From: Streptomyces rishiriensis
Lineage (GTDB): Bacteria; Actinomycetota; Actinomycetes; Streptomycetales; Streptomycetaceae
Direction of reading: 5' to 3'
Assembly (NCBI RefSeq): GCF_030815485.1
Contig: NZ_JAUSWV010000002.1
Span: forward strand, 3,162,001-3,226,000
Length of the DNA stretch: 64,000 bases
Positions 58,112-64,000 of the stretch are shown piece after piece. The position numbers were made by a program, and so were the translations under genes. Below the pieces are notes generated by a model. That model worked only from the letters and a program-made list of their open reading frames with translations. It was not told the DNA's origin and did not search any database. How positions within the stretch are numbered: the first letter of the stretch is position 1; each line of letters starts with the position of its first letter.

Positions 58112-58316
58112 GATCGGCGCGTTGCACACGAACAGACGAGCCTCCATCGAAAGGGTGATCGGCATCGCGATCTCCGTCCGCCGACCATCACCTCGACACC
58201 GCCGTCCAGAGCCTCGACGGCATGGATTCGATGAAAGAAACATCTCGAAGCGGTATCGCGCCGCCCCCACTCTTGACACCCCCGCCCGAACCGACGACTC
58301 TTCAACACATCACCTG

Positions 58317-58330
58317 TGGGAGCGCTCCCA
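58317..58330. promoter_or_regulatory. CebR box upstream of cebE
   Basis: TGGGAGCGCTCCCA, a perfect 14-base palindrome (16 with flanking G/C). A TTGACA -35 at 58273-58278 places the box just past the expected start of transcription, so CebR would block the cebEFG promoter. Confidence 0.95.
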
Positions 58331-58447
58331 CGGTACCTGACACATACACATCCCGCACGTTCCCCGCCCGAGCCGCAGCGAGTAACTAACGGGCCCAACA
58401 ATGCAGTTGGCCGGGGGGTCGGCACGTCAGGGCAACAGGAGGACGCA

Positions 58448-59776
58448 ATGCGAGCACGTACCCGAACCACCCGCCGGGTGGTGGTCCTGGCGGCCGTCGC
58501 GTCGCTGGGCGCCGGGCTGCTGGCCGGCTGTGCCGACGATGGTGGCGACGACGCTTCCGACGGCGCGTCGTCGGGCGGCGGCAAGGGCAAGACGACGATC
58601 ACGCTGGGTCTGTTCGGCACGATGGGCTTCAAGGAGGCCGGTCTCTACGCCGAGTACGAGAAGCTCCACCCCGACATCAAGATCGCCGAGAATGTCACGG
58701 AGCGCAACGAGAACTACTACCCGGCGCTTCTCAACCACCTCACGACCAACAGTGGCCTGATGGACGTCCAGGCCATCGAGGTCGGCAACATAGCCGAGGT
58801 CGTCGCCACCCAGGCGGCCAAGTTCGAGGACATGGCCAAGGTCTCGGGCGTCGACAAGAGCAAGTGGCTGGGCTGGAAGTGGTCGCAGGGCACCACCAAG
58901 GACGGCCAGACGATCGCTCTCGGCACCGACGTCGGCCCGATGGCCCTCTGCTACCGCAAGGACCTCTTCCAGGCGGCCGGTCTGCCCACCGACCGCGAGG
59001 CGGTCGGCAAGCTGTGGGCCGGCGACTGGAACAAGTTCATCGCCACCGGCGAGCAGTACAAGAAGAAGGCCAAGGCGGGCACCTTCTTCATGGACTCCCC
59101 CGGCGGACTGATCAACGCCATCCTCAGCAGTGAGGAGGAGAAGTTCTACGACTCCTCCGGCGAGATCATCTACAAGTCGAACCCGGCGGTGAAGGCCGCC
59201 TTCGACCTGACCGCGAAGGCCGCCGAGGAGGGCCTGGTCCAGGCCCAGACGCAGTTCCAGCCGGCCTGGGACACGACGATCGCCAACAGCAAGTTCGCCA
59301 CCATCGCCTGCCCGCCGTGGATGCTCGGCACCATCAAGGGCAAGGCGAAGGCCGAGGACGCCGGCAAGTGGGACGTGGCCGTCGCGCCCAAGTCCGGCAA
59401 CTGGGGCGGTTCCTTCCTGGGCGTGCCGAAGAGCGGCAAGCACGTGAAGGAGGCCGAGGCGTTCATCACCTGGCTGACCGCGCCCGAGCAGCAGGCGAAG
59501 CTGTTCAAGGTGCAGGGTTCCTTCCCGAGCACGCCCAGCGCGTACACGATGCCCGAAGTGACCGGTGCGAAGAACGAGATGACCGGTGACTCGCCGATCG
59601 GCACGGTCTTCTCCGAGGCCGCCAAGACGGCTCCGGTGCAGGTGATCGGCCCGAAGGACCAGATCATCCAGCAGGGCCTGACGGACAACGGCGTCATCCT
59701 CGTGACGAAGGGCAAGTCGGCGGCGGAAGCCTGGAACACGGCCACCAAGACCATCGACAACAACCTGGACAAGTGA
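58448..59776 (+). CDS. cebE: cellobiose/cellotriose ABC transporter binding lipoprotein
   Basis: 442-residue solute-binding lipoprotein, lipobox LLAGC with Cys28, of the family-1 sugar-binding type. Segments ALGTDVGPMALCYRKDLFQ, NKFIATGEQYKKKA and ATIACPPWMLG fit oligosaccharide-binding proteins. It captures cello-oligosaccharides and delivers them to CebFG; the ATPase (MsiK) is encoded elsewhere, as is normal for Streptomyces. ATG 58448 follows AGGAGGA 4 bases upstream. Expression should be induced by cellobiose via the CebR box. Confidence 0.94.
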   Translation: MRARTRTTRRVVVLAAVASLGAGLLAGCADDGGDDASDGASSGGGKGKTTITLGLFGTMGFKEAGLYAEYEKLHPDIKIAENVTERNENYYPALLNHLTTNSGLMDVQAIEVGNIAEVVATQAAKFEDMAKVSGVDKSKWLGWKWSQGTTKDGQTIALGTDVGPMALCYRKDLFQAAGLPTDREAVGKLWAGDWNKFIATGEQYKKKAKAGTFFMDSPGGLINAILSSEEEKFYDSSGEIIYKSNPAVKAAFDLTAKAAEEGLVQAQTQFQPAWDTTIANSKFATIACPPWMLGTIKGKAKAEDAGKWDVAVAPKSGNWGGSFLGVPKSGKHVKEAEAFITWLTAPEQQAKLFKVQGSFPSTPSAYTMPEVTGAKNEMTGDSPIGTVFSEAAKTAPVQVIGPKDQIIQQGLTDNGVILVTKGKSAAEAWNTATKTIDNNLDK

Positions 59777-60792
59777 CCCGAATGGCCACCCGCCACGACA
59801 CCGCCGCGCCCCCCGCCAAGGAGGGGGGCGCGGCCCCGGGCCGCCCGCCCGTCGTTCCCACGGAGGCGGAGCAGCGGCACCGGGCCCGGCTGTCCCGCCG
59901 CTGGCAGCGGGACAAGCGCTGGAGCCCGTACGCCTTCGTCTCGCCGTTCTTCCTGCTGTTCCTCGCGTTCGGCCTGTTCCCGCTGATCTACACCGGCTGG
60001 GCCTCGCTGCACCAGGTGGAGCTGACCGCGCCCACCGACATGACGTGGGTGGGGATGCGCAACTACACGCGCATCTTCGACGACGACTTCTTCTGGAACG
60101 CGGCGAAGAACACCCTGACGATCGGGATCATCTCGACCGTTCCGCAGCTGCTGATGGCCATGGGCCTCGCCCACATCCTCAACTACAAGCTGCGTGCCTC
60201 GACCTTCTACCGGGTCGCGATGCTCGCGCCGTACGCGACCTCGATCGCGGCCGCCTCGCTGGTGTTCGTGCTGCTCTTCGGGCGCGACTACGGCATGATC
60301 AACTGGGCGCTGCACTTCGCCGGGATCGACGCGATCGACTGGCAGAACGACAAGTGGCCTTCGCAGATCGCCGTCTCGTCGATCGTCATCTGGCGGTGGA
60401 CCGGCTACAACGCGCTGATCTACCTGGCCGCGATGCAGGCGATCCCGCAGGACCTGTACGAGTCGGCGGCGCTGGACGGCGCCAGCCGCTGGAAGCAGTT
60501 CCTGCACGTCACGCTGCCGTCGCTGCGGCCGACGATCCTGTTCACGGTCGTCGTCTCGACGATCGGCGCCAGTCAGGTCTTCGGCGAGCCGCTGCTGTTC
60601 GACGCCAACAAGGGCGCGTCGGGTGGCGCGGAGCACCAGTTCCAGACGCTGGGCCTGTACCTGTACGAGCAGGGCTGGGTGAACCAGCACCTGGGCCGGG
60701 CCTCGGCGATCGCCTGGACGATGTTCCTGATCCTGATCCTGATCGGCATCGTCAACTACGTCATCTCGCGCCGGCTGCGCGCCAGTAGTTAG
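59773..60792 (+). CDS. cebF: cellobiose ABC transporter permease (MalF type)
   Basis: 339 residues, six membrane helices after a 60-residue cytosolic leader. The permease EAA loop YESAALDGASRWKQFLHVTL contacts the ATPase. GTG 59773 overlaps the cebE stop (GTGA) and implies coupled translation; ATG 59782 is an alternative three codons later. Partner of CebG in the membrane channel. Confidence 0.93.
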   Translation: MTRMATRHDTAAPPAKEGGAAPGRPPVVPTEAEQRHRARLSRRWQRDKRWSPYAFVSPFFLLFLAFGLFPLIYTGWASLHQVELTAPTDMTWVGMRNYTRIFDDDFFWNAAKNTLTIGIISTVPQLLMAMGLAHILNYKLRASTFYRVAMLAPYATSIAAASLVFVLLFGRDYGMINWALHFAGIDAIDWQNDKWPSQIAVSSIVIWRWTGYNALIYLAAMQAIPQDLYESAALDGASRWKQFLHVTLPSLRPTILFTVVVSTIGASQVFGEPLLFDANKGASGGAEHQFQTLGLYLYEQGWVNQHLGRASAIAWTMFLILILIGIVNYVISRRLRASS

Positions 60793-60803
60793 GAGTACCG
60801 GCC

Positions 60804-61721
60804 GTGACGACGACGACAACGACCGCGAAGCCCGTAGAACCCGAAGACGCCGTGCCGACGGCCCGGAAGGTGCGCCGGCCGAAGTCCGCGCGGGCCGGCG
60901 GGCAGATGCACGGCGGGCCGATCGCCTACATCGTCCTGGGCGTGTTCACCATCGTTTCGCTGTTCCCGCTGGTGTGGACGGCCATCGCGGCGTCCCGCGA
61001 CAACAACCGGCTGGCGCAGAACCCGCCGCCCTTCCAGTTCGGCTCGAACCTCTTCCACAACCTGGACCTGGCCTGGAACGACGCGAACCTGGGCAAGGCG
61101 TTCGTCAACACGACGATCGTGGCGGGGACTTCGGCGGCGACCATCGTCTTCCTGTCGACGATCGCCGGGTTCGCCTTCGCCAAGCTGCGGTTCCGGGGCC
61201 GGGGCGCGCTGATGCTGATCGTGATCGGCACGATGATGGTGCCGCCGCAGCTGAGCATCATCCCGCTGTACATGATGGTCGCCAAGCTGGAGTGGACGGA
61301 CCAGCTCCAGGCGGTGATCCTGCCGTCGCTGGTGAGCGCGTTCGGCGTGTTCTTCATGCGGCAGTACCTGATCCAGGCGCTGCCCGACGAGATCATCGAG
61401 GCGGCCCGGGTGGACGGCGCGAGCAGCTGGCGGGTGGTGTGGCACGTGGTGTTCCCCGCGGCGCGCCCCGCGATGGCGGTGCTCGGCATGCTGATGTTCG
61501 TGCAGACGTGGAACGACTTCCTCTGGCCGTTCCTCGTGCTGAGCCAGACCGGCAACCCGACCGTGCAGGTCGCGGTCGCGGGCCTCGGCCGCGGGTACAC
61601 CCCGGACCAGTCCCTGATCATGGCGGGCGCGCTGCTGGGCACGCTGCCGCTGCTGCTGGTCTTCGCGATCTTCGGCAAGCAGATCGTGGGCGGCATCATG
61701 CAGGGCGCAGTGAAGGGCTGA
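60804..61721 (+). CDS. cebG: cellobiose ABC transporter permease (MalG type)
   Basis: 305 residues, six helices. EAA loop IEAARVDGASSWRVVWHVVF at about residue 195. The GTG start has AGGAG 8-9 bases upstream. It is followed by a 155-base gap and bglC, which has its own CebR box. Confidence 0.93.
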   Translation: MTTTTTTAKPVEPEDAVPTARKVRRPKSARAGGQMHGGPIAYIVLGVFTIVSLFPLVWTAIAASRDNNRLAQNPPPFQFGSNLFHNLDLAWNDANLGKAFVNTTIVAGTSAATIVFLSTIAGFAFAKLRFRGRGALMLIVIGTMMVPPQLSIIPLYMMVAKLEWTDQLQAVILPSLVSAFGVFFMRQYLIQALPDEIIEAARVDGASSWRVVWHVVFPAARPAMAVLGMLMFVQTWNDFLWPFLVLSQTGNPTVQVAVAGLGRGYTPDQSLIMAGALLGTLPLLLVFAIFGKQIVGGIMQGAVKG

Positions 61722-61863
61722 GGGCGCGGCCCCACTCCGTACGACGCCTCGACGACGCCCTCCCGTCCGTCAGTCCGTGACTTCCCAGGGGGCCGGGTCA
61801 CCGCCGCCCCGGCCCCCTCCGCACCAACTTCCCCCCAACCTCGTCGGTCTCGACGACCACCCA

Positions 61864-61877
61864 TGGGAGCGCTTCCA
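61864..61877. promoter_or_regulatory. CebR box overlapping the bglC start codon
   Basis: TGGGAGCGCTTCCA, one mismatch to the CebR consensus. Its last base is the A of the bglC ATG (61877-61879), so the repressor would sit on the translation start region. Confidence 0.9.
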
Positions 61878-63307
61878 TGCCTGAGCCCCTTTCTCCGGTG
61901 ACCTTCCCGCCCGCCTTCCTCTGGGGCGCCGCGACCTCCGCGTACCAGATCGAGGGGGCGGTGCGGGAGGGCGGCCGAACCCCCTCGATCTGGGACACCT
62001 TCAGCCATACACCCGGCAAGACGGCCGGTGGCGAAACCGGTGACATCGCTGTCGACCACTACCACCGCTACCGCGACGACGTGGCGCTGATGGCGGAGCT
62101 CGGCCTGTCCGCGTACCGCTTCTCGATCTCCTGGTCCCGGGTCCAGCCGACCGGCCGGGGCCCCGCGGTCCAGGTGGGCCTGGACTTCTACCGCCGTCTG
62201 GTGGACGAGCTGCTGGCGGCGGGCATCAAGCCGGCCGTCACCCTCTACCACTGGGACCTTCCCCAGGAGCTGGAGGACGCGGGCGGCTGGCCGGAGCGGG
62301 ACACGGCGCTCCGGTTCGCGGAGTACGCGCAGATCGTCGGCGAGGCGCTCGGCGACCGCGTGGAGAACTGGATCACGCTGAACGAGCCGTGGTGCAGCGC
62401 GTTCCTGGGTTACGCGTCCGGTGTGCACGCGCCGGGCCGTACCGAGCCGGTGGCCTCGCTGAAGGCGGCGCACCACCTGAACCTGGCGCACGGGCTGGGC
62501 ACCTCGGCGCTGCGTGCGGCGATGCCGGCCCGCAACCAGGTGGCGATCAGCCTCAACTCCTCGGTGGTCCGCCCGCTCTCCCCGGGCGAGCCGGCGGACC
62601 TGGCCGCGGTGCAGAAGATCGACGACCTGGCCAACGGCGTCTTCCACGGACCGATCCTGCGGGGCGCCTACCCGGAGACCCTGCTGGCGGCGACCTCGTC
62701 GCTGACGGACTGGTCGTACGTCCTCGACGGCGATCTGCGCGCCATCCACCAGCCGCTGGACGCGCTGGGCCTGAACTACTACACGCCCACGCTGGTCTCG
62801 GCGGCGGACGCGTCGGTGCGGGGCCCGCGCTCGGACGGCCACGGCGCGAGCGACCACTCGCCGTGGCCGGGCGCGGACGACGTGGCCTTCCACCTGACCC
62901 CGGGCGACCGTACGGAGATGGGCTGGTCCATCGACCCAACGGGTCTGCACGACCTGATCATGCGCTACACGGCGGAGGCGCCGGGCCTGCCCCTCTACAT
63001 CACGGAGAACGGCGCGGCCTACGACGACAAGCCCGACTCGGACGGCCGTGTCCACGACCCCGAGCGCATCGCCTATCTGCACGGCCACCTCTCGGCGGTC
63101 CGGCAGGCGATCGCGGACGGCGCGGACGTGCGGGGCTACTACCTCTGGTCGCTCCTGGACAACTTCGAGTGGGCGTACGGCTACGAGAAGCGGTTCGGCG
63201 CGGTCTACGTGGACTACGCGACGCTGACCCGTACGCCGAAGTCGAGCGCCCTCTGGTACAGCCAGGCGGCCCGCACGGGCACCCTGGCGCCGACCGAGAC
63301 CGACTGA
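61877..63307 (+). CDS. bglC: GH1 beta-glucosidase (intracellular)
   Basis: 476-residue family-1 beta-glucosidase that splits imported cellobiose/cellotriose to glucose. Catalytic acid/base Glu170 in ITLNEPW and nucleophile Glu377 in LYITENGA; GH1 N-terminal signature FPPAFLWGAATSAYQIEGA near residue 10. No signal peptide, so it acts in the cytosol after CebEFG uptake. ATG 61877 is supported by the family N-terminus; the overlapping CebR box acts in place of a normal ribosome binding site context (none is obvious). Confidence 0.96.
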   Translation: MPEPLSPVTFPPAFLWGAATSAYQIEGAVREGGRTPSIWDTFSHTPGKTAGGETGDIAVDHYHRYRDDVALMAELGLSAYRFSISWSRVQPTGRGPAVQVGLDFYRRLVDELLAAGIKPAVTLYHWDLPQELEDAGGWPERDTALRFAEYAQIVGEALGDRVENWITLNEPWCSAFLGYASGVHAPGRTEPVASLKAAHHLNLAHGLGTSALRAAMPARNQVAISLNSSVVRPLSPGEPADLAAVQKIDDLANGVFHGPILRGAYPETLLAATSSLTDWSYVLDGDLRAIHQPLDALGLNYYTPTLVSAADASVRGPRSDGHGASDHSPWPGADDVAFHLTPGDRTEMGWSIDPTGLHDLIMRYTAEAPGLPLYITENGAAYDDKPDSDGRVHDPERIAYLHGHLSAVRQAIADGADVRGYYLWSLLDNFEWAYGYEKRFGAVYVDYATLTRTPKSSALWYSQAARTGTLAPTETD

Positions 63308-63324
63308 CCCGGGGGAGCGGGGAG

Positions 63325-63358
63325 AGGGCGCGGCGGGCCGGGGGGCCTGCCGCGCCCT
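63325..63358. terminator. terminator after bglC
   Basis: AGGGCGCGGCGGGCC pairs with 63344-63358 with one G-U pair and a 4-base loop. The remaining gap to 63510 shows nothing I recognise. Confidence 0.88.
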
Positions 63359-63510
63359 TCGCCGGGTGTCGGCTTTCGTCGGTGAGCGCCGACGGCCGGA
63401 CCCCGGTCGTCACGGACGCACCGAGCCGGACCGTGCGTGCTGTGGCGCCCTTCCGGCCGGGGTCACGCCGAAGTCGCCGTCCGGAGCTCGCGCGGAGGCG
63501 CTCGGGTGGG

Positions 63511-64000
63511 TCAGCCCTTGTTGGCGCCGAGCGTGAGACCGCTGACGAACTGGCGCTGGAGCGCGAAGTAGACGATCAGGGTGGGGATCGCGGTGAGCAG
63601 GGCGCCGGCGGCGACCAGGTTGGGGTCGGTGAAGTACTGGCCGGACAGGTTGTTGAGGGCCGAGGTGATCGGCATGTTGTCGCCGGTGGAGATCAGCACG
63701 ATCGCCCAGAAGAAGTCGTTGTAGATCCAGATGGACAGCAGGGTCGCCAGGGCGGCCATCGCGGGCTTGCACAGCGGCAGCACGATCTGCCAGTACAGCC
63801 GCCAGACGGACGCGCCGTCCACCAGCGCGGCCTCGGTCAGCTCGTGCGGCAGCGAGCGCATGTAGTTGCTGAGTACGAAGGCGCAGAAGCCGGACTGGAA
63901 CGCCACGTGGATCAGGACCAGGCCGAGCGCGGAGTCGTAGAGCTTGCCGCTGACGGTGATGCCCGGCAGGTCGACCAGCAGATACAGGCGGTACAGCGGG
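63511..64000 (-). CDS. carbohydrate ABC transporter permease, C-terminal part (runs off window)
   Basis: The C-terminal 163 residues of a MalG-type inner-membrane permease; the frame is still open at 64000 (…LYRLYLLVDLPGITVSG). EAA loop LTEAALVDGASVWRLYWQIV, then two to three helices and the MalG-like end VSGLTLGANKG. It is distinct from CebG and belongs to a second sugar importer whose other genes lie beyond the window on the minus strand. Substrate cannot be told. Confidence 0.92.
   Translation of the reverse strand, partial: PLYRLYLLVDLPGITVSGKLYDSALGLVLIHVAFQSGFCAFVLSNYMRSLPHELTEAALVDGASVWRLYWQIVLPLCKPAMAALATLLSIWIYNDFFWAIVLISTGDNMPITSALNNLSGQYFTDPNLVAAGALLTAIPTLIVYFALQRQFVSGLTLGANKG

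Overview
The window is chromosomal DNA from a Streptomyces species. It is very GC-rich with strong third-position GC bias, it carries an adpA gene with the single TTA (bldA-dependent) codon, and it contains the Streptomyces desferrioxamine, leucine-degradation and cellobiose-uptake gene sets in the order I remember from the SCO2770-SCO2799 stretch of S. coelicolor (recalled, not searched). No phage, CRISPR array, replication origin or secondary-metabolite megasynthase is visible. The only mobile-element trace is a decayed tnpB fragment.

Region by region. (1) 0.2-10.3 kb: a LacI regulator, a small conserved protein, a sugar-phosphate isomerase/epimerase broken by a +1 frameshift, a 19-copy 15-bp tandem repeat, an MFS exporter, an RBBP9-type hydrolase, a LysR regulator with a TTA codon at codon 8, and a tightly overlapping operon (EamA exporter, an accessory EPSP synthase AroA, a GNAT) divergent from a second LysR gene. 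(2) 10.4-23.9 kb, mainly cell-surface and secreted functions: GH3 beta-N-acetylhexosaminidase, S37 tripeptidyl peptidase, a small secreted protein, a fused two-NBD ABC exporter, a phytase-like secreted protein, a serine hydrolase of the beta-lactamase fold, a GT39 membrane glycosyltransferase and a secreted endonuclease I. (3) 23.9-29.8 kb: a DinB-like protein, then a TPP-dependent decarboxylase overlapping an agmatinase/guanidinobutyrase gene, divergent from a PucR regulator; together they look like an arginine or guanidino-compound catabolic unit.

(4) 29.9-38.6 kb is acyl-CoA metabolism: TesB thioesterase and an acyl-CoA dehydrogenase on the minus strand, a TetR repressor with two palindromic operators, and divergently the leucine/isovalerate operon (methylcrotonyl-CoA carboxylase beta and alpha, HMG-CoA lyase, acyl-CoA dehydrogenase AcdH). 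(5) 38.9-46.2 kb is the desferrioxamine locus: desE (uptake lipoprotein), a siderophore-interacting reductase, and desABCD, controlled by two near-perfect DmdR/IdeR iron boxes. (6) 46.2-53.1 kb: DUF4429 protein, Tat-exported metallophosphatase, a second-type GlmS with a small upstream gene, a GPR1/FUN34/YaaH membrane protein, a universal stress protein and a small membrane protein.

(7) 53.3-55.6 kb: the developmental regulator gene adpA with a TTA codon and candidate AdpA autoregulatory sites, then orn (oligoribonuclease) and tRNA-His(GTG). (8) 55.7-63.3 kb: a GNAT, then the cellobiose/cello-oligosaccharide system cebR - cebEFG - bglC. CebR palindromes lie upstream of cebE and directly over the bglC start codon, and the cebR-cebE gap holds the tnpB remnant. 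The window ends inside a minus-strand sugar ABC permease gene. Many genes are separated by strong hairpins without U-tracts, as is usual for Streptomyces terminators.
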